Shown: positions 1 to 8,168 of the stretch, in pieces
Numbering within the stretch: the first letter of the stretch is position 1
How the letters are laid out: each line of letters begins with the position of its first letter
DNA from: Chrysaora quinquecirrha
Lineage: Eukaryota; Cnidaria; Scyphozoa; Semaeostomeae; Pelagiidae
Assembly: GCA_014526335.1 (NCBI GenBank)
Contig: JACTAT010000045.1
Location: 1,969,978 to 2,033,977, forward strand
Reading direction: 5' to 3'
DNA length: 64,000 nucleotides
The notes under the pieces: model-generated
The model's input: the letters and a program-made list of their open reading frames with translations, nothing else
What the model was told of the DNA's origin: nothing
The model's database searches: none
Program-made: the position numbers and the translations under genes

Positions 1-104
1 AGTTCTTTTCGAATTTTAGCAAGTACATTCTTTAAGCTTTTATTCGTTTCTAGCAACCTTTTTCCTTTCAGCAAATAATGTTTCTTTACACCCTTGAAAC
101 TCAT
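1..104 (-). CDS. Partial basic ORF running off the left edge
   Basis: An open minus-strand frame enters from a stop at about 163-165; its first ATG is at 104-102 and the frame is still open at base 1, so only about 34 codons are visible. The residues are Lys/Leu/Arg-rich, like the small basic proteins further right. It may be the start of another gene of the viral-like block extending left. I recognise no family, and chance openness cannot be excluded. Confidence 0.25.
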   Translation of the reverse strand, partial: MSFKGVKKHYLLKGKRLLETNKSLKNVLAKIRKE

Positions 105-508
105 GCTTCTAACATTTTCAGACAGCTCTATTTTCCTTCTTGACTCTGCAGCTTTTCAAGTGAAAATAACTTAACACAGATTTTTCACGTGAATTTATTT
201 CATAATTAACGCCGTTTTTTGATCGATGTTCGCCTGGCGGAATTAATATATGGCGATATATCAGTCCAAATTCCGTCACTTCTTGGCGATAAAGAATTTA
301 ATAACATAACAGGTCTGCCATCACCTCTCAACCATTTTACAGTTTTCTTTCTCCTCCGCATCCTTCTCTTTCGATGTTTTGGCATATTGCTACTGTTACA
401 AACACAAGCTAGTGCGCTTTAAACATCAATCACCGTTCAACACTTACATATATCTTTTCTTTTTACATAAGACGATAGCTTTTATACATTTTTGTAAAAT
501 TAACACGT
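105..508. other. Gene-free AT-rich stretch
   Basis: No convincing gene on either strand. Short open frames here are AT-rich and lack recognisable motifs. It separates the left-edge ORF from the 3' end of the basic/acidic protein gene at 532-1062. Confidence 0.4.
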
Positions 509-514
509 TTTATT
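509..514 (-). terminator. Polyadenylation signal AATAAA
   Basis: The minus strand reads AATAAA about 18 nt after the stop codon of the 532-1062 gene, a sensible place for a eukaryotic or viral poly(A) signal. The sequence is AT-rich, so the hexamer could occur by chance. Confidence 0.4.
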
Positions 515-531
515 TTAACATCCACATCAAC

Positions 532-1062
532 CTAAGCAGCAACAACATCATCATCATCATAATCACTATAATAGTAATCGTTATCTTCAGAACTAATATA
601 ACAAAAGTCATCATCTGAACTGTCATAATAAGCAGGATTCCAAAAACCTTCATTATAATAATCATAATCTTGCTCATGATTAAAACAACTGTCCAAATCA
701 TTACAATATTTTGACTGAAGTATGTGATTGACAGCAAACCTTATCCACTCCCGTCTCATTTCAGTCTGCTTTTGTTCGATACTAACTTTTTTAAGCACAT
801 TTTCACATGTAGTTATGATTGCTTGTTCTAGCTGTAATACTTTATCAACCTCTTTTTTCAAAGCCGCTAGTTTTCTTTTCCTTTTATTCCGCTTTAATAT
901 TGGTTTTGCTTTACCGGCATGCACACGTTTGCGCCTTTCTTTTCGCATCTTGTTAATATCCTGTATAACTATATCGTCAATCTCTTTTTTCAAAGCAGCT
1001 CGTTTTCTTTTTATGTTAGTTCGCTTGAATATTCGTTTTACTATTCGTTTTGCTTTGCGCAT
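532..1062 (-). CDS. Hypothetical basic/acidic two-domain protein (176 aa)
   Basis: The ATG at 1062 gives 176 aa. The N-terminal half is strongly basic and contains an internal duplication: two modules of roughly 30 residues, each with a Lys/Arg cluster followed by ALKKE(I/V)D, at about residues 12-30 and 56-74. A helical middle follows, then a tail very rich in Asp, Ser and Tyr. No family is recognised. The layout (DNA-binding-like basic head, acidic tail) would fit a virion core or nuclear protein of the viral-like block, which is inference only. A TATAAAG box lies 44-50 nt upstream and AATAAA about 18 nt downstream, which supports a real transcription unit. Confidence 0.6.
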   Translation of the reverse strand: MRKAKRIVKRIFKRTNIKRKRAALKKEIDDIVIQDINKMRKERRKRVHAGKAKPILKRNKRKRKLAALKKEVDKVLQLEQAIITTCENVLKKVSIEQKQTEMRREWIRFAVNHILQSKYCNDLDSCFNHEQDYDYYNEGFWNPAYYDSSDDDFCYISSEDNDYYYSDYDDDDVVAA

Positions 1063-1105
1063 ATGCTTCTCTTAGCACTCGCGAAAAAATTTGTAAAACG
1101 TAAAA

Positions 1106-1112
1106 CTTTATA
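1106..1112 (-). promoter_or_regulatory. TATA box (TATAAAG)
   Basis: The minus strand reads TATAAAG 44-50 nt upstream of the ATG at 1062. Similar boxes occur at 2368-2375, 3643-3650 and 8786-8792, each ahead of a minus-strand gene. Confidence 0.4.
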
Positions 1113-1225
1113 GAGAAACTTTTCAAGTAATAAAGCAATTTTCACCTTTTTCTCATATCATTTCGCAGTATATTACTTAGTTATTACAATAAGAAAAGTT
1201 AAGCAAAAGTAAAACTAATTAGTTG

Positions 1226-1249
1226 ACAACAACAACAACAACAACAAAA
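1226..1249. repeat. (CAA)n microsatellite
   Basis: About seven CAA units lie between the 176-aa and 330-codon genes. The same triplet is expanded as a polyglutamine tract inside the gene at 3190-3588. Confidence 0.85.
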
Positions 1250-1292
1250 GAATGAAGAAACGTTCAAAGTCGTATGTTCTTAATGTTCTCTT

Positions 1293-2285
1293 TTAAACCG
1301 CATCATGTCCATTAATTACGTCTTCTTCAACGTCAGAATCTTCTGAGTCGATAATAACGTTCTTTTTAGCTCTTTTTGTCTTGCTCGTTTCAACTGCAGC
1401 TGTTGTGGTGTGTTTTCTCTTCTTCTTACTTACAACCGTGTCTGATTTAGCTTTTACAGCAGGAAGAGACGACTTTCCCATTTCACCAACAAGATCTAAA
1501 ATGGAGTGATTCTTGTACCTAGCTTGATGTACTTTTAACTTCTTTTCTTCTTTATTAGCCACCACCTCAGCTTTAACAACTTTCCCCTCTGCATCCAACA
1601 CAACAGGGGCAATCTCTCCTTCTAAGCTGGCAAAATACGTCGGAATAAAACCTTCAGAAAAGATCAGCTCATACACAGCATTTACATCTTCACTTGTCAG
1701 AAATACAGTGCGTGAAGTAGTCGCCAATTGTGTTTGGGTGTTTCTTCTTCTCAGCAACACATCAAAATCTAATTTCTTCTCCTTGTTAATAGTTAAAGAA
1801 ACCACTGCTTTGTCCACATATTTACCACCGTCAGGTAGAGTAAATTCTCTCGTCATTGGAAATACCACCAAATCGTTTCCAACAATCCAATCTCTTCGTT
1901 TCATTATTTCGAGACTTTGTCTCAACTTAAAATTGTCACCATAATCTAAATTGTAACTCACCAATTCACAGCGTTTTGCGTTAACTTCATTGATCAGTTT
2001 CTGCAACTTCGACTTTGTAAATGAAAATTCACAAAGCTAGCCCTTATCTTTCACAAACTCTTTGCTGTAATCTTTCATGAAAGCTTCAGGAGAAGTTACT
2101 TTATTAAAGAAAAGCGATTGCTTGCACAAGTTAAAGTGAGTTGTTTTTTCTTTGTAAAACTTTCCACCTTGTCTATCAGACACGACAGCTTTCAAAACAT
2201 CAAGTGAATTGGTTTCAGTACCTTCTTGTACTGACACAACTTTACTAAAAAGCTCGTTGATTTCGATATCTTGCTTTTCAGACAT
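1293..2285 (-). pseudogene. Hypothetical nuclear-type protein, about 330 codons with one in-frame TAG
   Basis: One reading frame runs from the ATG at 2285 to the stop at 1293 and is interrupted only by a TAG at 2037-2039. The frame continues unbroken beyond it, so this is a single gene with an amber codon after about 82 residues rather than two genes. The C-terminus has Lys/Arg clusters of nuclear-localisation type (KKKRK, KRAKK) and then an acidic Asp/Glu/Ser tail. I recognise no family. A TATAAAAG box lies 83-90 nt upstream. The TAG may be decay of an integrated copy, readthrough, or a base error; no ATG lies just after it to restart translation. The open remainder (248 codons) argues for recent rather than old damage. 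Confidence 0.6.
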
Positions 2286-2367
2286 TTTGTCTTAATTTCT
2301 GAGTTACTTATTTACCATTTCTGAAGTTGCTGAGAGTTGTTATGAAATTTGTGAAACACGAACTCGG

Positions 2368-2375
2368 CTTTTATA
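2368..2375 (-). promoter_or_regulatory. TATA box (TATAAAAG)
   Basis: The minus strand reads TATAAAAG 83-90 nt upstream of the ATG at 2285. It is the same octamer as at 3643-3650. Confidence 0.45.
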
Positions 2376-2770
2376 CTTTTGCAAACAATAACTTGATTGA
2401 CAACTGCGATAAACTTTGTACTTTCAAAATTCACTTCAAACAGCTTTCAAATTCTCTTCAGTTGAATTGTTATCGCTTAAAGCGTTTTCTATAGACAATA
2501 GGAGACTGTCGTGACCTTTTAACCTAATGTTATAAGATTACATTCTATCGTTTATACGTAATTCGAATTGGTTTTAAGAACTTTTCCACACTAACCTTTC
2601 AACCTCTTGTGATGTAACTTAAACCGTTCTACTAAAGCGAATTGAATAGCTTAGATCAATCTTTTAAATCGTAAAAGCTTTTGCTTTAAGCCATTTCAAA
2701 GCTTTTATTTCTCAATACTGCGACAATAATGTTCTATGCGTTGTTTTTACTTTTAATTTTTTCAAAGCCT
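2376..2770. other. Non-coding spacer
   Basis: No ORF or recognisable element on either strand. AT-rich and probably the upstream regulatory region of the 1293-2285 gene plus the 3' flank of the frameshifted basic gene at 2771-3035. Confidence 0.4.
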
Positions 2771-3035
2771 TTAGCCAGTGGCTGCTTTCTTAGCTTTATG
2801 ATAACCTAAAAGGAAGTTTCTAATTCGTTTATGACAAACTCCGTAGGGTTTATGATATCTGCGATTTTTATGTGCTTTTCTAAATTCTTTTACTGAGGGA
2901 AGCTCTTTCTTCGCTTTTCTTTTTTAACTTTTTATACCACTGAATTTTTTTCTTATAGCGCATAGCTCTCATACGTTTACGCGGTGTAACTGTTAATGGA
3001 GTAATACTAACAGGTGCTACAAATGTATTAGCCAT
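2771..3035 (-). pseudogene. Small, very basic virion-like protein, frameshifted
   Basis: The ATG at 3035 opens a 51-codon frame ending at 2880-2882. The same Lys/Arg/His/Tyr-rich composition continues in another frame from about 2925 down to a TAA at 2771-2773. The switch falls in an A-rich homopolymer near 2920-2930, so the intact product would be about 88 aa. It has a short neutral N-terminus and then an almost wholly basic body, as in DNA-condensing core proteins of adenovirus-like viruses. The family is not identified. The break may be decay or a homopolymer sequencing error. Confidence 0.5.
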
Positions 3036-3189
3036 AAACGAAAACAGAAATTAGCGTTATATTCATGTGCTTCCTTTTAATAATTAAATAATTAACTAAA
3101 TTTTCGCTTTAATAAAGTTATTATTATTATTACATTCTATTATCAATTTAAATTTTCGTTACTAATAAAAGCGGTTTTGTTTTAAGTGT

Positions 3190-3238
3190 TCAATAATAAG
3201 CCATTTCTGAACCAGACTTCATTCGATAACTTAGCTGC

Positions 3239-3274
<36 letters not shown>

Positions 3275-3588
3275 AAGAACGAAGATGGCGGCAGAGGTGG
3301 TGGAGTGGCTTTTGTAAGGCAGTCAAATACGTTTAATATATATACTTTAAGCTCTTGATTATACTGCAGTGCATCATCGAGCCAATTAATAACATCACCG
3401 CGAACACCAGACAAAAACACTTTATCATCTGTTATTACATCCACATAAGGTTTTAAACAATTCGGTTCAGAACTAAATGACACATCTAGTTTTATCTTTT
3501 CTGAGCCATGTCTTTTTAACACTTCACAAATATGTGCAGCAACCTTCCATGAAGCTGTTTCTAATGAAAATGTTCTAAAATATCCCAT
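3190..3588 (-). CDS. Hypothetical protein with polyglutamine tract (132 aa)
   Basis: I chose the ATG at 3588; the frame is open a little further up to a TTG at 3612. The first 90 residues form a mixed, globular-looking domain. They are followed by a Pro-rich linker (TPPPLPPSS) and 13 consecutive Gln, 11 of them CAA codons. The tail is short and polar. No family is recognised. A TATAAAAG box lies 55-62 nt upstream. The CAA expansion matches the non-coding CAA repeat at 1226-1249, suggesting triplet slippage acts across this block. Confidence 0.6.
3235..3274 (-). repeat. (CAA)11(CAG)2 triplet repeat coding polyQ
   Basis: A perfect triplet run read as CAA on the coding strand inside the 3190-3588 gene. 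Coding microsatellites of this kind change length easily. Confidence 0.9.
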
Positions 3589-3642
3589 GTCTATACTTAA
3601 TTTAGACACCAAACAAAGTGTAAGAACTTCAAAAAAAACGAC

Positions 3643-3650
3643 CTTTTATA
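3643..3650 (-). promoter_or_regulatory. TATA box (TATAAAAG)
   Basis: The minus strand reads TATAAAAG 55-62 nt upstream of the ATG at 3588, within the gap to the next gene. Confidence 0.45.
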
Positions 3651-3690
3651 AGTTATTTTTCTCATTTTTTTCCAAATTTATTCTCTTTTT

Positions 3691-3909
3691 TTAACGTCTT
3701 ACTATAACCTTTCCATTTTTAAATTGTATGGTAACAAGACCTGGATTTGGCGTACCCTTTCCCCTACTTGAAACAGCCTTGGCTGTGGCAGAAAAAGGTT
3801 GAAAACGCATTTTCCCTTTTCCGCTTAATTTTCTATTAATTAAGGCGATTGCTTTCTTCTTATACGACGAATGCTTTCCAAATAATTTACTAGCTCTAAA
3901 AATCTTCAT
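3691..3909 (-). CDS. Small basic protein with adenain-type cleavage motif (72 aa)
   Basis: The ATG at 3909 gives 72 aa, mostly Lys/Arg with few acidic residues. Residues 28-32 read LSGKG, matching [MIL]xGx-G, the cleavage consensus of adenovirus protease (adenain) and of related enzymes in adenovirus-like elements. Cleavage there would release a basic peptide of about 41 residues, comparable in style to adenovirus core peptides. It sits directly right of the polyQ gene and left of two other basic proteins with the same motif. Its role as a packaged core protein precursor is inference from composition and context; no homologue can be named from sequence alone. Confidence 0.55.
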   Translation of the reverse strand: MKIFRASKLFGKHSSYKKKAIALINRKLSGKGKMRFQPFSATAKAVSSRGKGTPNPGLVTIQFKNGKVIVRR

Positions 3910-4013
3910 CGTTAACTTATAATAATACACACTTTTCCCCGCAACGTCTCATTAACTCTCATGCAGCAACAGCAACTTTAGTGTTATATCTTAACTTAAA
4001 AAAGGTGTAATTT

Positions 4014-4418
4014 CTATTTTCGCCTTTTTCTTCTCTTTTGCTTATAGCTTTTACGATAATGCCGCCTGTGATAATGCCGCTTTCTTTTATTACAACCATT
4101 ACCTTGTAATTTTCTTAATGCAGCGTCGGTAGCAAAACCCGCCCCGGCTGACAAAGCACCTTTTGCCGCTACTTTCGCGCCTTTCACAGCTAAACGTTTC
4201 AAAGCCTGTTTTGTAATTAATTTTCCACCTTGTTTTAAAGCAGTTTTTGCCGCTGTTCGCGCTAAAACACCTCCCATTTTACTTAAATGTCGCAATACTT
4301 TCCGTTTAATAGGACTATAACCATCTCCCATCAATTCATCTACCTCTTTGCCGCCATCATCTTTTAACATATCATCTATAACCATAGACGCGATTACGCT
4401 AGCTGCTAAACTAGCCAT
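4014..4418 (-). CDS. Ala/Lys-rich virion precursor-like protein with two adenain-type motifs (134 aa)
   Basis: The ATG at 4418 gives 134 aa. The N-terminus is hydrophobic and amphipathic (residues 1-18). LMGDG follows at 29-33, then a long Ala/Lys/Gly-rich helical region (45-100), then LQGNG at 104-108 and a 26-residue tail of almost pure Lys/Arg/His/Tyr. Both pentamers fit [MIL]xGx-G, so an adenain-like protease could trim an N-terminal leader and release a basic tail. Adenovirus protein VI and the pVII/pX precursors use the same logic: an amphipathic membrane-active helix or a DNA-condensing segment freed by cleavage. Equivalence to any of them is inference. It lies one gene away from the packaging ATPase. 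Confidence 0.55.
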   Translation of the reverse strand: MASLAASVIASMVIDDMLKDDGGKEVDELMGDGYSPIKRKVLRHLSKMGGVLARTAAKTALKQGGKLITKQALKRLAVKGAKVAAKGALSAGAGFATDAALRKLQGNGCNKRKRHYHRRHYRKSYKQKRRKRRK

Positions 4419-4449
4419 TAATTTAATTTTCTCTTTTATTTAACTTTAG

Positions 4450-4755
4450 CTACTTCCGTTTCTTTATTAAACCTTTTTTGATTAAATCGTTTGCATATAC
4501 AAATTTATTTAAGTGCTTTTTAGAAGCCCCAGCCGCTCTCCAAAACTCTCTAGGAACGAATTGTAAGGTTCTCCATTTCTTTTCACCTTTTAATTTTACT
4601 TGCGGTTTTAAAGCTTTTTGCAAACGCGGAATCGGTGTTATAGCTGCCCCTGTTTTAAGAATCCAATGCTGAATGCTGTCGAAAATACCAGCCCCCTTTA
4701 ACCGTTTATTTCTCAATTTTTTCTTACGTCTATAACGCTTTCTTCGCGAGCACAT
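4450..4755 (-). CDS. Basic virion-like protein with adenain-type motif (101 aa)
   Basis: The ATG at 4755 gives 101 aa (another ATG at 4767 would add four residues). The first 18 residues are almost all Arg/Lys. Then comes LKGAG at 19-23, a match to [MIL]xGx-G, followed by a more globular domain with several Trp residues and a basic C-terminus. Cleavage would remove the Arg/Lys leader. It lies immediately downstream of the packaging ATPase in the same orientation, the expected neighbourhood for virion structural genes. No homologue can be named with certainty. Confidence 0.55.
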   Translation of the reverse strand: MCSRRKRYRRKKKLRNKRLKGAGIFDSIQHWILKTGAAITPIPRLQKALKPQVKLKGEKKWRTLQFVPREFWRAAGASKKHLNKFVYANDLIKKGLIKKRK

Positions 4756-4855
4756 ACTGCTTAACATAAATGAATAAAACAATAATCAAGTAATTTTTTA
4801 TACATTTATATTTATTCACTTTAAAATGAATTATATCACAATTCTCTTAACTATA

Positions 4856-5818
4856 CTAAAGTTCTTGACATGGCGTTCTTTCGTTTTCGCTTAAGAAATT
4901 AATCAGATACTTAATTTTTTTCTCTTTTCCCGGTTTAAAGTTCATAAACACGTAAGGATAGTCGTTCATGTTCCTATCAAAATAGTCTTGAATTCTCTTA
5001 TACAATTCAGCACCTTTATCTACTGATGACGTCATTTGCTGACATAAACATCGTAATTGACTACTTTGTCTTTCATTGTTAAATACAAGCTGATAATCGG
5101 CGTTTGTGGCGATTTCTTTCGTAATTTTCCCTTGAGGAAATGGACTTTGCCATAATATAAACACCGTTACTGTCTTATGATGTGAACTTTTTGTGAATAA
5201 CTGTGCGACGTCATTGACATTTTTCATTTCAGTCATCAAATCATCAAGAATTATAATACACTCTTTTGCTTCTTGTAACTTCTCTTTGTTCAATCCCTTA
5301 ATAAATTCAATATGTTTTTTACCCAATTCTACCTTTAGCTTATCAAATTCTTCAGTCTGTTCAACTCCATAGAACCATAAGATTTTCTTTAACAATTTTC
5401 TTTCAGAAGTTAATTTTCGTTAGTTAATTCTTTCCATTTTTTCAAAAATTTAATTAGCCAGTATGTTTTACCACATCCTGACTTTCCAGTTAACAACATT
5501 GTAAACGGTGTGTTTAACCTTTATGTCGTATATGTCCGGCTTTTCTGATAAAACCGCATTCAATTCACCTAAATAATTTTCTAAGAGTAATTGAGCTTTT
5601 AAATCATGATCTCTTTCAAATCCTTCTGTTTCATGAAAAGTATTCCCAAATCCTTCTAAAGTTTCTTTATCAACGTCATCATCATTGTCTTTGGGTAAAT
5701 AGATATTGTATTTTAATCGTCGTGATGGAACCTTATACCTTTTTCGGCTTTTTTCAGCGGTGACATTTTCAACAGCATCATAATCATCATCATGTTCATA
5801 TTTTCGTTTGGACCACAT
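4856..5818 (-). pseudogene. FtsK/HerA-type DNA packaging ATPase, broken by two opposite frameshifts
   Basis: The ATG at 5818 starts a frame whose first part is charged and lasts to about 5515. The Walker A P-loop, GKSGCGKT, is encoded at 5487-5464 but in a different frame, open only to a TAA near 5420. The original frame then resumes before 5395 and carries Walker B (CIIILDDLM) and the rest of the ATPase down to 4856. The two shifts cancel, so the full length would be about 320 residues, which is right for a viral genome-packaging ATPase of adintovirus, Polinton or A32-like type. Such ATPases pump DNA into preformed capsids. The breaks lie near 5510-5520 (an AC repeat) and 5400-5415 (an A run). 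They may be real inactivation or assembly indels; the surrounding residues look conserved, so damage is recent. Confidence 0.75.
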
Positions 5819-5891
5819 CTTTGTTCAACCTTTCATGTAAAATCTTTTATTTCCTATTTAACAATTCTATCGAAACAAATTTCAATTTTAC

Positions 5892-6170
5892 TTAATTACG
5901 ACTTGCAGCTGTTGGCAGAAATTTTACAATTCTCCGAACATCGTCTTTAATTGAAGCAAGATAATCATATACATAACCAAACTGATTGAATAAGCTGAAA
6001 TGAAGCATTAGCGGCATTACTATGAAGACAATCAACCCGACAATGGTTATAACAGCAAATGCGCAGCTAAAACCAGCATCTCGATAACTATTGTAATATT
6101 GTGGTTGTTGTTGCTCTTGTTGTTCCAATTGCACTGTACATTGACCTGTTTCTTCTAATATAGTATCCAT
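5892..6170 (-). CDS. One-pass membrane protein (92 aa)
   Basis: I chose the ATG at 6170. A Gln-rich hydrophilic head (residues 10-30) precedes one strongly hydrophobic segment at about 36-58 rich in Ile, Val, Phe and Leu, followed by a short amphipathic tail. There is no cleavable signal peptide, so it is a simple membrane-anchored protein. It sits between the ATPase and the 531-aa gene on the same strand, with spacing under 120 bp on both sides. Small membrane proteins are common in virion-gene clusters of midsize DNA viruses, but no specific function can be given. Confidence 0.55.
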   Translation of the reverse strand: MDTILEETGQCTVQLEQQEQQQPQYYNSYRDAGFSCAFAVITIVGLIVFIVMPLMLHFSLFNQFGYVYDYLASIKDDVRRIVKFLPTAASRN

Positions 6171-6288
6171 TTTATAAAAAGAGTTGAACACTAAATAAGA
6201 CAAATGTAAAGTTCCCTTCAACTAATAATTTCACTTTAAGAAACAAACGTTAATATACTAAACTATTTTATCTAAATCTACAAAACCT

Positions 6289-7884
6289 TTAAAATGTCTC
6301 TCTTAACTTTAAGTATATTCTACTTTTTGTCCATTCTAACTCTCTTTCTAGCGATTTCTTTTTGCTTTTGTCGTCTTCGTTTTTTCTTTCTTCCTGCCTT
6401 CTTTTTTCCACATTCTGGTCATCTGAACTTTCGTCTGAAGTTGAACCGCCAGATGCTGATGATGATGATGCTGATGATGATGGCGAAATATATGCAATCA
6501 CATCATCTTCACCTCTCTCATTATCTTTTTTGACAAGTTCTTTGAACTTTGCAATGCTTTTAGGCTTTCCACCAATTCTCTGGACTGGAGGCTTGCTGTT
6601 TAACGGCGAAAAGACTTTATTCGTTAACAAAGCTTCATTTAACAAATTAACATTAGGCTTCTTTTCTTCTTCTTCTTCTTCTTGTTGAGGTAAAAGAGCA
6701 ACTGCTGCTATAGCTTCATCAGTTCCCCTTTCTTCATGAAATGGATAAGGAGAAATCGCTTCTAATAGCTCATCATAATTTGGTGGAATATCAAAGTCGT
6801 CAAACATAATATCACCAAATACTTGGGGCAGGTGCTGCTGTTGGTGCTTTTTTTCTTGATGTGGCTGCTGCTGCTGTAGTTGTTGCTGAGGTTCTTCTTC
6901 TTTCGTATTATCAATGAGGGCTTCAACAACTTCACTTTCACTTATTATAGGATGCTCTAGAGGTGCTGTTGCGATGTCTACAATCGCCTTCTCAATAATG
7001 GCCTTAGTCTTTAAAGGGGCCTTTTTCTTCTTGAGCAAATCAAACGCATTCGATACATGTTTTTCCAATAACAGATCTTGCTTCTTATCTACCAACTCTG
7101 TCGTCAACTGCTCAGAACTGCTAGCTATATTTGCGTTGCGAATCACACGCATATCATGGAGAGTTGACTTCAATTTTCTATCAACAACTTGAACTTCTTG
7201 CTGATCAACAACTTGAACTTCTTGCTGGTCAATAACTTCAGAAGGAGGTGCGCTGTATATTTCAACCATATTCTCATCATTTGTAAAATCATTTTCCATA
7301 GTTTGACATTCGACATCAGTTTTTTCACCTTCGATGTTAAAAAGCTTAATTTCAGTATTATTAAAGAAATACTTTAACTTTCCAAGTTGAGCATTTAATG
7401 GAAACATTATTTTAACTAATTTTGTCTCACACTCGCTGACACCTTTTGAACTTAACAATTCTTTTATATAGTCTTCAAATGAAGCGTATAATTGACTTAC
7501 ATTCTGCTTCTGAACGACTTTAAAGATTTCTGACACCAACAATTCAACCACCATCAGCTTAAAGCCATAAAAATGTGTTTCAAAACCCATTCTAATTAAG
7601 AGTTTTGTATCATCCAATTTCGCATTCAATTTGCGCGGCTTTATAATTTCTTTCAAAAGTTTGCTCAACAATTCAAAATGCTTTTCAAGAATCACACAGC
7701 AAACAACTTGTTTCTTTAAAGGCGAAAATTCTTTAAAATTTAACATCCCTTCGTTCTGAAAAGAACGGGATAATTCAGCAAATTTACCAACTCGTGGCAT
7801 GACTGTACTTTTTCCACAACTAGACTGTTTGTATTTTACGCGCTCTTTCTGTTTTAAATAGGACTGCGCTGTGATATTTGTCAT
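6289..7884 (-). CDS. Large hypothetical protein with helical head and low-complexity tail (531 aa)
   Basis: The ATG at 7884 gives 531 aa, the longest intact frame of the viral-like block. Residues 1-180 look globular and helix-rich. After that the protein is increasingly disordered: a tandem DQQEVQVV repeat near residue 220, Gln/His-rich runs around 340, an EEEEEE stretch, a Ser-rich run (SSSASSSSAS) near 480, and a charged Lys/Arg/Glu C-terminus. I recognise no family. Such long disordered proteins can be tegument, scaffold or early regulatory proteins in DNA viruses, but nothing here decides between them. Its promoter region carries the CCAAT repeats at 7893-8070. No frameshift or internal stop is visible, unlike the ATPase. 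Confidence 0.65.
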   Translation of the reverse strand: MTNITAQSYLKQKERVKYKQSSCGKSTVMPRVGKFAELSRSFQNEGMLNFKEFSPLKKQVVCCVILEKHFELLSKLLKEIIKPRKLNAKLDDTKLLIRMGFETHFYGFKLMVVELLVSEIFKVVQKQNVSQLYASFEDYIKELLSSKGVSECETKLVKIMFPLNAQLGKLKYFFNNTEIKLFNIEGEKTDVECQTMENDFTNDENMVEIYSAPPSEVIDQQEVQVVDQQEVQVVDRKLKSTLHDMRVIRNANIASSSEQLTTELVDKKQDLLLEKHVSNAFDLLKKKKAPLKTKAIIEKAIVDIATAPLEHPIISESEVVEALIDNTKEEEPQQQLQQQQPHQEKKHQQQHLPQVFGDIMFDDFDIPPNYDELLEAISPYPFHEERGTDEAIAAVALLPQQEEEEEEKKPNVNLLNEALLTNKVFSPLNSKPPVQRIGGKPKSIAKFKELVKKDNERGEDDVIAYISPSSSASSSSASGGSTSDESSDDQNVEKRRQEERKNEDDKSKKKSLERELEWTKSRIYLKLRETF

Positions 7885-7892
7885 TTTGCTTT

Positions 7893-8070
7893 AAAACTAG
7901 CCAATCGATAAAGCAAAAAGCGCGTCTTTTGTTTTCAAACTAACCAATCAAAAAAGCGAAAAGCGCGTCTGTTTCAAAGTTCAACTTTTCTAGACAACAA
8001 AAGCTTAAATTCTTATTCCTATCAGAACCAATCAAACAACATAAACGCTTGTCTGTGTCATAGTTCAACC
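7893..8070 (-). promoter_or_regulatory. Direct-repeat promoter region with three CCAAT boxes
   Basis: Immediately upstream of the 531-aa gene are two adjacent, nearly identical repeats of about 44 bp (7893-7936 and 7937-7985). Each has CCAATC followed by AAGC and AAAGCGCGTCT. A third, more diverged copy lies at about 8023-8070. CCAATC occurs at 7901-7906, 7944-7949 and 8028-8033. CCAAT is the binding core of NF-Y, and the shared GCGCG element could be a second factor site. Arrangement and position suggest an upstream promoter or enhancer; factor binding is inference. Confidence 0.55.
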
Positions 8071-8168
8071 TTTCTTGTCAATCATCTATTGTCTAAAATT
8101 CTATCTTTAACATGTCTAGACTTTATTACATTTCACTATTGTTCTAACTTTCCCGCCAAAATTTAACT

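Noticed and set aside
4856..5818. Programmed ribosomal frameshifting in the packaging ATPase
   Set aside because: Two opposite shifts within about 110 bp, no clear slippery heptamer plus structure, and the intermediate frame holds the essential P-loop. Decay or sequence error is simpler.
6294..6688. Plus-strand frames opposite the 531-aa gene
   Set aside because: Shadows of the low-complexity tail of the minus-strand gene (Ser/Glu codons read in reverse).
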